Source: Intestinibacter bartlettii (lineage in GTDB: Bacteria; Bacillota; Clostridia; Peptostreptococcales; Peptostreptococcaceae). Taken from it: a DNA stretch of 64,000 nt. Positions 1-8,179 of the stretch are shown here, in pieces; the stretch's first letter is position 1; the number at the start of each line of letters is the position of its first letter. The notes below the pieces were generated by a model. That model searched no databases. It was not told the origin of the DNA and saw only the letters and a program-made list of their open reading frames with translations. A program made the position numbers and the translations under genes. The stretch lies in NCBI RefSeq assembly GCF_000154445.1, contig NZ_DS499564.1. The stretch is one strand, 5' to 3'.

Positions 1-697
1 AATCTAATACCTTTATTAATTTAAAATCAAGATAGTCACTTGATGCAAGAATATATTCTATTCCATTTCTAATTCCTTTAAGACCCATTTCAAATGATTC
101 TTTCCCGTGTAAATGACCATAAATTACTTTTTTAACGTTGTATTTTTCATATAACTTAGTAAACTCCGATTCTTCTAGTTGGTCATTTGTAGGTGGATAA
201 TGAGTTATAACTATAATGTTATTACAACCATTTTGAATTGCAGATTGTATAGACATTTCTAGCCTCAGTACTTCTCTTCTATATATTTTCATATCGTTGC
301 TATCAAATTTAACTTCATTTGGACAAAGCCATCCTCTACTTCCACATATAGCATAGTCTCCATATGTGAAATATCCATTTTGTATAAAGTTCATATCATC
401 ACTTTCATATACAGCGTTTATTTTTGAAAGTGATGACCACCAATAATCATGATTTCCTTTTATAAAAATTTTCTTTCCTGGCAGTGATTCAATTATATCT
501 AAATCTGATTTAGCTTCATTTAAATTCATAGCCCAAGATGTATCTCCAAGAACTAATACCGTGTCATCATCTTTTACTGTTTCACTCCAATTATCGACTA
601 TCTTTTTCTCATGATTGTCCCAATTATCACCGAATATATTCATAGGCTTTGGATTTTCCGTAGAAAAATGTAAATCACCTATTGCATATAATCCCAT
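1..697 (-). CDS. Metallophosphoesterase (3' end cut by window edge)
   Basis: The frame opens with ATG at 697, after an AGAAAGGAG ribosome binding site, and stays open for 232 codons to the left edge, so the C-terminus is missing. The calcineurin-like phosphoesterase metal-binding motifs are in order: GDLH (residues 7-10), GDTSW (51-55), GNHD (81-84), then THYPP and YGHLH further on. Such proteins are cytoplasmic di-metal phosphatases or phosphodiesterases. The substrate cannot be read from the sequence. The gene appears to be transcribed alone, away from relQ, whose terminator lies between the two. Confidence 0.9.
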   Translation of the reverse strand, partial: MGLYAIGDLHFSTENPKPMNIFGDNWDNHEKKIVDNWSETVKDDDTVLVLGDTSWAMNLNEAKSDLDIIESLPGKKIFIKGNHDYWWSSLSKINAVYESDDMNFIQNGYFTYGDYAICGSRGWLCPNEVKFDSNDMKIYRREVLRLEMSIQSAIQNGCNNIIVITHYPPTNDQLEESEFTKLYEKYNVKKVIYGHLHGKESFEMGLKGIRNGIEYILASSDYLDFKLIKVLD

Positions 698-789
698 AAA
701 TTCATCTCCTTTCTCAAACACTTTATTCTACGATAAGTTTAATCATTATTAATATTTTTTAAACATTATAATTTTATATACGTTATAAT

Positions 790-818
790 TTAAAAGCTGT
801 CTCAAAAATTAAGACAGC
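790..818 (-). terminator. Intrinsic terminator of relQ
   Basis: On the minus strand a 7-bp stem GCTGTCT/AGACAGC (796-802 with 812-818) is followed by TTTTAAATT. It lies directly downstream of the relQ stop codon. Confidence 0.75.
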
Positions 819-824
819 GTAAAA

Positions 825-1634
825 TTATTTTTCTATTCTGTGTGTTTTAAAGTCCTCTAAAATATAATCTATTTCTTCTTTAAGCGCAACTATTTCATCG
901 ATATCTCTTTCACTATCGATTTTGTCCAATCTTCTTTGATATTTAAGAGCACTACTAATTTCCCCTAAATTATATAGTTCCTGTATCTTTTTCAATACAT
1001 CCTTTAAAGTTACAGATTTTGCTTGATACATAACTTGAGCTTTCATTATATCTTCTCTTATCTCGCTCATTTCTTCATCTAATAAAAATGCTGCATCAGC
1101 TGCTTTTCTAAGTCTCAATGCTACATTTTCTGGTATATAATGTTCATATTTGTATTTTAAAGAATGTTCTATAGTCGCCCAGAAGTTCATAGCAAGAGTT
1201 CTTATTTGTATTTCACAATGTATCTCCTTTGACCCTGCAATTGAATTTATAGGATATTTTATTATTAAATGATAACTTCTATATCCACTTTCCTTAAAGT
1301 TGGTAATATAATCTTTTTCATTTATAACAGTCATATCAGTTCTATTTTTTATTAATTCAACAATCGTATATATATCTTCAACAAACTGGCACATTATTCT
1401 TATACCAGCAATATCATCTATTTTACCTTCTATATCATTAGTGTCTAATCTATTAGCTTTAGATATTATAGAAGAAATCTTTTTTGTTCTCCCCGTAACA
1501 AATTCAATAGGAGAATATTCACCCTTAGTTAAAAATTCTTTTCTTATATTTTTAAATTTTACTTTAAGTTCTTCAACTGCATGTTGATAAGGAGCTAATA
1601 TTTCATCCCACTTTTCGTAATTCATATTATTCAC
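825..1634 (-). CDS. relQ: Small alarmone synthetase, RelQ-type GTP pyrophosphokinase
   Basis: The 269-residue protein is a stand-alone RelA/SpoT synthetase domain. Visible landmarks are the GYRSYHLIIKYP block, which holds nucleotide-binding residues, and the EIQIRTLAMNFWATIEHSL block that is diagnostic of the (p)ppGpp synthetase family. There is no HD hydrolase, TGS or ACT domain, and the length matches RelQ/YjbM small alarmone synthetases. It should transfer pyrophosphate from ATP to GDP or GTP to make (p)ppGpp, acting in the cytoplasm. The C-terminal ~70 residues are predicted helical, as in the tetramer-forming tail of RelQ. RelP/YwaC is the other possible subgroup; RelQ is favoured by length and the helical tail. 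Confidence 0.88.
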   Translation of the reverse strand: MNNMNYEKWDEILAPYQHAVEELKVKFKNIRKEFLTKGEYSPIEFVTGRTKKISSIISKANRLDTNDIEGKIDDIAGIRIMCQFVEDIYTIVELIKNRTDMTVINEKDYITNFKESGYRSYHLIIKYPINSIAGSKEIHCEIQIRTLAMNFWATIEHSLKYKYEHYIPENVALRLRKAADAAFLLDEEMSEIREDIMKAQVMYQAKSVTLKDVLKKIQELYNLGEISSALKYQRRLDKIDSERDIDEIVALKEEIDYILEDFKTHRIEK

Positions 1635-1677
1635 CTTTCGTCAAATAAATTAACAATCATTTCTATTCTACCATAAT

Positions 1678-2589
1678 TTATTTTATTTTTGTATAATAAA
1701 GCAAATCAGAATCTTCTAGTTTATAATTAATTTTATCTAAATCAGCAAGATAACTGATAAATGATACTAATGAAGTTCTAAAAAAATAATATTCTTTATA
1801 ATTATAAGTTAATTCATTTTCTTTTATAATTTTTTTAAGCAAAGTGTCTACATTCATAGGTACTTTGAGATTTTCTATTATTTGGCATAAATATTTATGC
1901 ACTGCTTGTTTGTGTTTTTCTATTAAAAGTATTGTGTCATTTTTGTCTAAAACTTTTTTGCCATGAGCTAATACTATATAATTAAAATCTAATGATTTAA
2001 CTATATCTAATGATTTTAAGTACTCTTCTACATCTTGTAAAAATAAAAAATCATATTTGCTTAAAGTTTCTTCTCCAATTAATAAATCTCCTGCAAATAA
2101 CACACCATCTGAAGTTAATATACCAATGCTTCCTGATGTATGTCCTTTTAAGTTTATAACCTCAAAATCAACTCCATTTTTTTGTAATTTTCCTTCACAT
2201 ATTATTGCATCTACAGATATTTTTTCTGTATTTCTATGAAATAGTTTTTCGGTCAAAAACTTATTATGCTTGCCTCCTAAAATAAAATCTGAGAATAATT
2301 CTGGCCTTTCTATAAACAGCTTAGCCTCATCCGAAGCAAAAATTGCTATTTCAGGATATGCATTCTTTATTTGATGGCAAGCACCCACATGGTCTTCATG
2401 TTCATGTGTATTTACTATATATTTTGGTATTATTTTTTCATTTTCAAACATATTAATCATATTTTTAGGTCTTAGACCACTAAGACCAGGGTCAATTAAT
2501 AATGCATTTTTATTTTCAAATAAATACACACCTGTATTGGTACCACCTTTTATAAAGTATGTATTTCCAAACACTCTCTGTAATTTCAT
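1678..2589 (-). CDS. MBL-fold metallo-hydrolase
   Basis: A 303-residue metallo-beta-lactamase-fold protein. The zinc-binding motif HEHEDH is at residues 62-67, the next histidine is in KGHTSGS, an aspartate in LFAGDLL, and the last histidine in LAHGK. This is the full ligand set of a di-metal hydrolase of the glyoxalase II/RNase Z superfamily. The C-terminal ~90 residues are helical and resemble the extra domain of MBL proteins whose substrate is unknown. It has its own ribosome binding site and lies just upstream of relQ on the same strand, with a 43-bp gap, so the two may be co-transcribed. The substrate is not predictable. Confidence 0.88.
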   Translation of the reverse strand: MKLQRVFGNTYFIKGGTNTGVYLFENKNALLIDPGLSGLRPKNMINMFENEKIIPKYIVNTHEHEDHVGACHQIKNAYPEIAIFASDEAKLFIERPELFSDFILGGKHNKFLTEKLFHRNTEKISVDAIICEGKLQKNGVDFEVINLKGHTSGSIGILTSDGVLFAGDLLIGEETLSKYDFLFLQDVEEYLKSLDIVKSLDFNYIVLAHGKKVLDKNDTILLIEKHKQAVHKYLCQIIENLKVPMNVDTLLKKIIKENELTYNYKEYYFFRTSLVSFISYLADLDKINYKLEDSDLLYYTKIK

Positions 2590-2766
2590 AAAAACTACAC
2601 CCCTTGTATAAATTTAAATAGCATTAAACTCTTTATATATTATACCATGTATATTTTTCTTATTTATGAATTATTTAGGTTTTATTTAATATAATTTACT
2701 TATTTAATTCCTGATATTATTAAAGTATATTTATTTGATAATAAATATTTTTTACTGTTTTTAATA

Positions 2767-3495
2767 CTATTTAGTAAGCAAAATTCTTTTTATTTTATTT
2801 ATAACATTCATATTTTTTTCTTTTGTTATTCTTATTTTAACCTTATAAGCAAAATCAGAATATAACATGCTTTCTATAAAGTATTCTACTATTCCTCTGT
2901 CTTTATAAGGGATATCAATTAATTCACTTCCTAAAATTCTAGCATCTAAATTCATTATTTCATCTTCAAAATTAAGTCTTTCTTTTTTAGATAAATAATT
3001 TTTTTCGGGTTTGAATGTTTCACAATATTTAATTGAGAAATTTAAAACTTCATCGCTTATATCTACCCCATATAAATTTTTCATATCCTTTTTATAATTC
3101 ATATTTTGTTCTATTACCCTACTTAAATTAGCATTGTAATCTTCTTTTTTCCAATGACCAAATAATCTACAGTTAAGTGGTCTAACTTCATATATTAAAC
3201 ATCTATTATTTTCATCTCTAAATGGACATGAATTTTTTTTCATTAATTCCATAAAATAATAGTCTACTATTCTCTCAATAGAACATTCTCTAAGCTCTTG
3301 TTTTTCAGCTAAATATCTATATATATTTAAAAACTCTATTAAATTTATTCCCACAGATTCCATGCAGCAGTTTCCGCATCCTGCACAATCTCCTTTTGGA
3401 AGTGTAGAGTATATATCATTTAATTTTTCAAAATAACCATTTTTCTCGCAAAACTCAATACTTTCTAGTATTTGTTCCTTTTTTATACTAGCCAT
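2767..3495 (-). CDS. YkgJ-family cysteine cluster protein
   Basis: The 242-residue protein carries CAGCGNCC at residues 37-44, and later CPF, CLIYEVRPLNCRLFGHW, which together are the conserved pattern of the YkgJ/Fe-S-oxidoreductase-like 'zinc- or iron-chelating' family. Members of this family are thought to bind a metal or Fe-S cluster through these cysteines; the biochemical role is unknown. The start ATG at 3495 follows an AGAGGAG site. The neighbouring MBL gene is 177 bp downstream, too far to argue for a shared function. Confidence 0.85.
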   Translation of the reverse strand: MASIKKEQILESIEFCEKNGYFEKLNDIYSTLPKGDCAGCGNCCMESVGINLIEFLNIYRYLAEKQELRECSIERIVDYYFMELMKKNSCPFRDENNRCLIYEVRPLNCRLFGHWKKEDYNANLSRVIEQNMNYKKDMKNLYGVDISDEVLNFSIKYCETFKPEKNYLSKKERLNFEDEIMNLDARILGSELIDIPYKDRGIVEYFIESMLYSDFAYKVKIRITKEKNMNVINKIKRILLTK

Positions 3496-3583
3496 AATTT
3501 TCTCCTCTTGTTATAATTATTTAGTTAATACAAAAACTTATTATAACATATTTTTGAATATAAATTAGGAGGTCTATATATAA

Positions 3584-3835
3584 ATGAACAGATATACTAA
3601 AATTATAAATATGATGGAAAGTTATTTCACTAAGGATTTCGAAAAAACTAAAAAAGGATTTACTAAAGTAAGAGAAGTAAAAGAAGAGACTGTAAGAAAA
3701 GCATTCTTAAAAGGAAACTGCGAAGTTTTAGTAATACTTGAAGATTCTGATAGAGAAATATTAATAGATGATTTTTCTTCTGATGAAGATATCAAAAAAT
3801 ACTTAGGAGCATCTTTTATAAACCCAAGAAGATAA
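3584..3835 (+). CDS. Small conserved-looking protein of unknown function (83 aa)
   Basis: The frame starts at an ATG preceded by TTAGGAGG, and a clear intrinsic terminator follows the stop. The product is a soluble, highly charged 83-residue protein with no membrane segment and no recognisable motif. A basic N-terminal half (FEKTKKGFTKVREVKEETVRK broken into helical stretches) is followed by an acidic central part and the end FINPRR. It is transcribed alone, divergently from the YkgJ-family gene. Coding potential is supported by the ribosome binding site, the terminator and the Clostridium-like codon use. I do not recognise a family. Confidence 0.8.
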   Translation: MNRYTKIINMMESYFTKDFEKTKKGFTKVREVKEETVRKAFLKGNCEVLVILEDSDREILIDDFSSDEDIKKYLGASFINPRR

Positions 3836-3869
3836 TTTCTTATTACAAATAATTCATTTTATAATACAA

Positions 3870-3914
3870 AAACTGAGGCAATAGTATTAAATTAATGTCT
3901 CAGTTTTATTTTTT
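3870..3914 (+). terminator. Intrinsic terminator after the 83-aa protein gene
   Basis: Stem AAACTGAG (3870-3877) pairs with CTCAGTTT (3899-3906) around an AT-rich loop, followed by a T-rich tail to 3914 on the plus strand. Confidence 0.8.
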
Positions 3915-3940
3915 GAGTATCTTTTTTAATTAATTATAAA

Positions 3941-3977
3941 ATTAAAAAAGGATACATAATCTTTATTACGTATCCTT
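3941..3977 (-). terminator. Intrinsic terminator of the secreted papain-like protein gene
   Basis: On the minus strand AAGGATAC (3970-3977 side) pairs with GTATCCTT (3948-3955 side), followed by a T-run (A-run 3944-3949 on the plus strand). It ends the gene at 3994-4650. Confidence 0.8.
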
Positions 3978-3993
3978 CCTATTCCGTTCTAAA

Positions 3994-4650
3994 TTATTTT
4001 TTAAAATGTACTGCCCCGTTTATTCCACCGTAATTACTTGAGAAGTAGCTAGTAAATTCGTTTACTGATTTTATAATTACACTACCTTCTGGTTTTCCAT
4101 TATATCTATAGTTATCTGAATAATATACTTTTCCATTTTTTATTGCATGTATAAATAAAACATGTCCTACTGAACTTGATGATCTATAGCTTTTTGGAAA
4201 ACTTACAACTACATTGTATACATCTTTTCCACCGTTTGCATTTACTAATTTTTTAAGACAAGTTTTCCCTGAGTATTTCTTTTGAGTATATCCTGTGCTT
4301 GTTTTTGCACCTGATCTTAAATTGTAGTACCATCCACTACCATTCCAATATGTATCTGGTACTTGATATATTTTTAATGCTCTAAGTTGAGAATAAACAT
4401 ATAAAGAACATTGATGTGCGAAATTACTTCTTCCTGATATTGATTTTGCTTTTCTATATGTAGAATTTATTTGACTTTTTATTTTGCTAACACTTTTAGC
4501 CTTTGAAACACTAGTAGCTTTTGTACTATATGTAGTTTTTGCCGTGCTTGATTTAGTATATGCATCTGCTACTGTTGGTACCGCTACTTGTCCTACTATT
4601 GTACAAGATATTACCAACGCCGAAATTATTTTTTTTATTTTATTGTTCAC
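3994..4650 (-). CDS. Secreted CHAP/papain-like domain protein
   Basis: The 218-residue protein begins with GTG, 10 bases after AAGGAGG. Residues 1-30 form a signal peptide (KIKK, hydrophobic core, ADA cleavage site). Residues 31-70 are a low-complexity Ser/Thr/Lys linker. The rest resembles a CHAP- or NlpC/P60-like papain fold: Cys81 in HQCSLYVYSQL, His163 in VGHVLF, and a candidate third residue Asn180 in YYSDNYR. Such domains cut peptidoglycan stem peptides or act as amidases at the cell surface. The assignment rests on this Cys/His pattern only; enzymatic activity is inference. It has a near-consensus promoter of its own and is monocistronic. Confidence 0.7.
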   Translation of the reverse strand: MNNKIKKIISALVISCTIVGQVAVPTVADAYTKSSTAKTTYSTKATSVSKAKSVSKIKSQINSTYRKAKSISGRSNFAHQCSLYVYSQLRALKIYQVPDTYWNGSGWYYNLRSGAKTSTGYTQKKYSGKTCLKKLVNANGGKDVYNVVVSFPKSYRSSSSVGHVLFIHAIKNGKVYYSDNYRYNGKPEGSVIIKSVNEFTSYFSSNYGGINGAVHFKK

Positions 4651-4736
4651 TTTTCCTATTCCTCCTTATAAAATCTTTTCTATTTTGTAATCAATTTCCG
4701 TCTTATTTACAATTTTGTAACTTTTTTGTTACTTTT

Positions 4737-4765
4737 ATAATACACTAATTAACAATTTATGTCAA
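4737..4765 (-). promoter_or_regulatory. Sigma-A promoter of the secreted papain-like protein gene
   Basis: On the minus strand TTGACA (4760-4765) is separated by exactly 17 bp from TATTAT (4737-4742). The roughly 80-base leader that follows contains a short hairpin, GTAAC/GTTAC, near 4716-4732, and two copies of TTACAAAAT. Confidence 0.8.
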
Positions 4766-4826
4766 GTTTGTAAGTTTTATCTTTTCTGTAAAAAAATTTT
4801 TCTTTTTATGTATATAATTTATAAAT

Positions 4827-4921
4827 TTGAACAATAATACTAGTGTAATTTAAATATTTAACTCAATCTCCCCCAATTTAATAGAGCTTTCATTCCCCTA
4901 AATGAAAGCTCTTGTTTTTTT
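4827..4921 (+). ncRNA. Candidate small RNA ending in an orphan terminator
   Basis: A strong intrinsic terminator, GAGCTTTCATT (4884-4894) paired with AATGAAAGCTC (4901-4911) and a T-run, faces the plus strand. No plus-strand gene precedes it: the nearest upstream gene runs in the opposite direction. A possible promoter is TTGAAC (4827-4832) with a 17-bp gap to TTAAAT (4850-4855), which would give an RNA of about 60 bases. The predicted RNA shows an unpaired CTCCCCC and a CCCC hairpin loop, the kind of C-rich motif that RsaE-like sRNAs use to block Shine-Dalgarno sequences. The promoter is weak, so this is a candidate only. Confidence 0.4.
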
Positions 4922-5010
4922 ATTAATAAGTATATAAAATAAATCTAAATTAATATAATTGATTTTATTATTAATCTAGATTTAACGAACAAATTAATTT
5001 GGAGGACATT

Positions 5011-5352
5011 ATGATTCAAATAGGAAAAATAAACTTTGATTGTGATTTTGAATATAGAATAATTCGAGAAGAAGATGATGATTTAGATATATATGTGGAT
5101 GTTAATTATAGATGTTTAGATATTGAACTTGGAGAAAATAATTTCTTTAATTCAAGAATTCAATTTCCATTTGTAAGATCTGTATTACTTAGAATAAATA
5201 AAAATTTAGATACTATTACAGTTCATTTAATGAGAGATATAGATTTATTTTCAGCCTTTGCAAATTTCGAACTAGACTTATCTAATCAAATACTTTGCAT
5301 AAAAAATCAATATGAAAAAGTAATAATATCTAAAACTTTATTAGATAAATAA
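5011..5352 (+). CDS. Small protein of unknown function (113 aa)
   Basis: An in-frame TTG at 4999 exists, but TTGGAGGACATT contains the ribosome binding site GGAGG (5001-5005), so the true start is the ATG at 5011. The product is acidic, 113 residues, soluble and rich in beta-strand-forming segments (FDCDFEYRII, IYVDVNYRCLDIEL, TITVHLMRD). It has no signal peptide or membrane helix. It stands alone between two terminators. I do not recognise a family. Confidence 0.75.
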   Translation: MIQIGKINFDCDFEYRIIREEDDDLDIYVDVNYRCLDIELGENNFFNSRIQFPFVRSVLLRINKNLDTITVHLMRDIDLFSAFANFELDLSNQILCIKNQYEKVIISKTLLDK

Positions 5353-5369
5353 CTTACAAGAAATAAATA

Positions 5370-5395
5370 GGGGCCTTAATAGGCCCCTTCTAATA
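5370..5395 (+). terminator. Terminator hairpin after the 113-aa protein gene
   Basis: Stem GGGGCC (5370-5375) / GGCCCC (5382-5387), then TTCTAATATAGATTTTTT. The T-run is not immediate, so termination may be imperfect. Confidence 0.6.
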
Positions 5396-5650
5396 TAGAT
5401 TTTTTATAATATAGCAGTTTTACATAATTTGACCTTATATTTACTATATTATCTATATTAATATCTTCATTTATTGTATAATAAATATGTATTTGTAACA
5501 AATATCATACTTAATTTATACATTATTTTTTTTATATGAACAAATATAGGTATCTATTTGTTATAATAAATTTATTGATTAATATATTTTTAAGGTTTGT
5601 CAAATCCTTAGTAAAAATAAGAATATATTCGAACTATTTTATAAATAGTT
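5396..5650 (+). other. Intergenic leader of the pyrophosphatase gene
   Basis: This AT-rich stretch holds no gene. Just before the ppaC ribosome binding site, AACTATTT (5632-5639) can pair with AAATAGTT (5643-5650), placing a hairpin against GAAAGGAG (5651-5658). A second small inverted repeat, AAGG.TTG/CAA.CCTT, is near 5592-5609. No convincing promoter was picked out. Confidence 0.45.
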
Positions 5651-5666
5651 GAAAGGAGTTATTTAT

Positions 5667-7262
5667 ATGAGTTTATTAGTTTTTGGACACAAAAATCCAG
5701 ACACAGATAGTATATGCTCTGCTATTTCATTAGCACATTTAAAAAACGAATTAGGAGTTGAAGCTACTCCTTATGCTTTAGGGGAAGTTAGAAAAGAAGC
5801 TCAATATGCTTTAGATTACTTCGGTGTTAAAGCCCCTAAAGTTCTTGAAGATGTAAAAATCCAAGTTAAAGATTTAAGCTACGATAAAGTAAAATCTTTA
5901 AAACCTAGCGATTCAGTTTTAAACGCTTACAACACAATGATAGAAAAAGGAACTAAAACTTTACCAGTAGTTTCTGTTGACGGAAAATTCGAAGGTATCA
6001 TAACTATGGTAGAAATAGCTAAAAGTTTAATGTACCAACATTTCAGAAAAGTTAACATACCTCTAGAAAATGTATGCTACAACTTAAAAGGTGAAGTATT
6101 AGTACAATGTAACGATGTTTTCGATGGTAGAGTAACTACTTTATCTTATGGAATGGAAGAAATAATGAACCTTTTAAGCGAAGGTGATATAGCTATAGTT
6201 GGTAACAGATATGACATAATAGAATACGCTATAGACACTAAAGTTTCATTATTAATATTAACAGGTAAAGCAACACTTAATGAAGAATTAACTGCATTAG
6301 CAAAAGCTAATGGTGTTACTGTTATATCTGTTGATGTTGATACATATACTGCATCAAACTTAATAAATCAATGTGCAGAAATCGAAGATATAATAACTAG
6401 AGAAAACTTAGTTTTATTCAACGAAAATGACTATGTTGATGATGTAAAAGAAACTATGTTAAGTACAAACTTCAGAGCTTATCCAGTTGTTGATGATAAC
6501 AGTAAATTCTTAGGATTAGTTTCTAGAAGACATTTATTAAACCCAACTAAAAAGAACGTAGTATTAGTTGACCATAATGAATTTGCTCAAAGTGCCGATG
6601 GTATAGAACAAGCTAATATAGTTGAAATAGTTGACCACCACAAAATAGGAGGTATATCTACTGACTTACCAATATCAGTTAGAGTTTCTCCAGTTGGATG
6701 CTGTTCTACTATAATATACAACTTATACAAAGAAAATAATGTAGAAGTTCCTAAACATATAGCTGGTTTATTATTATCTGCAATATTATCAGATACATTA
6801 ATATTCAAATCACCAACTACTACTGAATTAGACAAAAAAGCAGTTTTAGAATTAGCTAAAATAGCTGGTGTTGACTATGAAGCTTACGGAATGGATATGT
6901 TCAAAGCTGGTACTTCTTTAGATGAATTCTCTATAGAAGAAATAGTAAACATGGACTTCAAAGAATTCAACATGAGCGGAAACAGAGTTGGTATAGGACA
7001 AGTTATGACTTTAGATATAGATTCTATATTAAATAAAAAAGACGAATACTTATCTTATATAAACGGAACTGATTATGATATGTTAGTATTAGCTATAACT
7101 GACATAATAAAAGAAGGTTCTTACCTACTATACAAAGCTAATGATTCAGTAATATCTGAAGCATTCAACGTAGATGCAAATCAAGGTGTATTTGCTGAAG
7201 GTGTAGTTTCTAGAAAGAAACAATTAGTACCTAACTTAACTAGCGCAGTTAAAAATATGTAA
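5667..7262 (+). CDS. ppaC: Manganese-dependent inorganic pyrophosphatase with CBS and DRTGG domains
   Basis: The start is ATG 5667, eight bases after GAAAGGAG; an upstream TTG at 5649 lies in the ribosome binding site and is not used. The 531-residue product is a family II (DHH) pyrophosphatase. GHKNPDTDS is at residues 7-15 and VDHHKIGG at 322-329. Between them, at about 70-300, a CBS pair surrounds a DRTGG domain. A DHHA2 domain closes the protein. It hydrolyses pyrophosphate to phosphate in the cytoplasm using Mn or Co. In characterised CBS-pyrophosphatases AMP and ADP inhibit, and in DRTGG forms diadenosine polyphosphates activate. It is monocistronic, with terminators on both sides. Confidence 0.95.
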   Translation: MSLLVFGHKNPDTDSICSAISLAHLKNELGVEATPYALGEVRKEAQYALDYFGVKAPKVLEDVKIQVKDLSYDKVKSLKPSDSVLNAYNTMIEKGTKTLPVVSVDGKFEGIITMVEIAKSLMYQHFRKVNIPLENVCYNLKGEVLVQCNDVFDGRVTTLSYGMEEIMNLLSEGDIAIVGNRYDIIEYAIDTKVSLLILTGKATLNEELTALAKANGVTVISVDVDTYTASNLINQCAEIEDIITRENLVLFNENDYVDDVKETMLSTNFRAYPVVDDNSKFLGLVSRRHLLNPTKKNVVLVDHNEFAQSADGIEQANIVEIVDHHKIGGISTDLPISVRVSPVGCCSTIIYNLYKENNVEVPKHIAGLLLSAILSDTLIFKSPTTTELDKKAVLELAKIAGVDYEAYGMDMFKAGTSLDEFSIEEIVNMDFKEFNMSGNRVGIGQVMTLDIDSILNKKDEYLSYINGTDYDMLVLAITDIIKEGSYLLYKANDSVISEAFNVDANQGVFAEGVVSRKKQLVPNLTSAVKNM

Positions 7263-7280
7263 TTATACATTTAAAATAAA

Positions 7281-7312
7281 AAACATCCTCTACAACAGGG
7301 GATGTTTTTTTA
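7281..7312 (+). terminator. Intrinsic terminator of ppaC
   Basis: AAACATCC (7281-7288) pairs with GGATGTTT (7300-7307), with extra pairs inside, followed by a run of T. Confidence 0.9.
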
Positions 7313-7326
7313 TTTTTGCAAAAGCA

Positions 7327-7364
7327 AGAAAAGCTATTACGAATATATTCGCAATAGCTTTTCT
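7327..7364. terminator. Long hairpin between ppaC and ppiB, possible ppiB terminator
   Basis: A 12-bp perfect inverted repeat, AGAAAAGCTATT (7327-7338) and AATAGCTTTTCT (7353-7364), encloses a second palindrome, CGAATATATTCG. It lies about 140 bp downstream of ppiB. Neither strand has a classical long T-run immediately after the stem, so its role as terminator is uncertain. Confidence 0.5.
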
Positions 7365-7506
7365 AAAATATTTACAGTTTATATTTTGCCTTATCACTCA
7401 GGTGTGTGTGTTTTTGTGTTTTTTGTGTTTTTAAGACTCTTTAAAATATTTTAAATGAAGATTGAAAAAATGTAAATAGTATTTTATTGTCAAAAATTAA
7501 TTATGA

Positions 7507-8031
7507 CTACATTTTTTCAACTTCTGGATATTCAACTCCGAAAGTTTCTACTGTCATAGATTTTATTCTTTGATCTTCAAGTGGTTTATCCATTCTGTTT
7601 ACTCTAACAGATGCTATTTTATCAACTACATCTAATCCTTCTATTACTCTACCGAATGCAGCGTATTCTCCATCTAAGTGTGGAGCTCTTGCATGCATTA
7701 TAAAGAATTGAGAACCTGCACTATTTGGTTGCATAGTTCTAGCCATTGATAAAACACCTTTTTCATGTTTTAAGTTGTTTGTGAATCCATTGCTTGAGAA
7801 TTCTCCTGCTATAGAGTATCCTGGTCCACCCATTCCGTTTCCATTAGGGCATCCACCTTGTATCATAAATCCTTTTATAACTCTGTGGAATATGATTCCA
7901 TCATAGTATCCGTCTTTTACTAAGCTTATAAAGTTGTTTACTGTATTTGGAGCTATATGTGGGTATAATTCTGCTACCATTTTATCTCCATTTTCCATTT
8001 CTATAGTAACTATAGGGTTTTTATTTTCCAT
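7507..8031 (-). CDS. ppiB: Cyclophilin-type peptidyl-prolyl cis-trans isomerase
   Basis: The 174-residue protein is a single cyclophilin domain: VNNFISLVKDGYYDG, FHRVIKGFMIQGG with the catalytic Arg, GPGYSIAGEF, and QFFIMHARAPHLDGEYAAFG near the end. It has no signal peptide, so it is cytoplasmic. It catalyses proline isomerisation in folding proteins. Its length is that of bacterial PpiB. The gene is monocistronic and has a good AAGGAAGA ribosome binding site. Confidence 0.93.
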   Translation of the reverse strand: MENKNPIVTIEMENGDKMVAELYPHIAPNTVNNFISLVKDGYYDGIIFHRVIKGFMIQGGCPNGNGMGGPGYSIAGEFSSNGFTNNLKHEKGVLSMARTMQPNSAGSQFFIMHARAPHLDGEYAAFGRVIEGLDVVDKIASVRVNRMDKPLEDQRIKSMTVETFGVEYPEVEKM

Positions 8032-8179
8032 GTTGATTTCTTCCTTTCATTTGTTCATTTTCATATTTTATTATATACCATTTTATTGAAAAATAAATCT
8101 TAAATTTGTCTATTTTATATATACAATATAGGTTTTCTCTTTTAATTTTATATGAATAAGCATTATTTATTAAGAAAAA

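Noticed and set aside
4999..5010. TTG start for the 113-aa protein
   Set aside because: TTGGAGG is the ribosome binding site of the ATG at 5011.
7380..7450. GT-rich simple sequence near ppiB as a repeat element
   Set aside because: Short and irregular; no unit repeated exactly more than three times.
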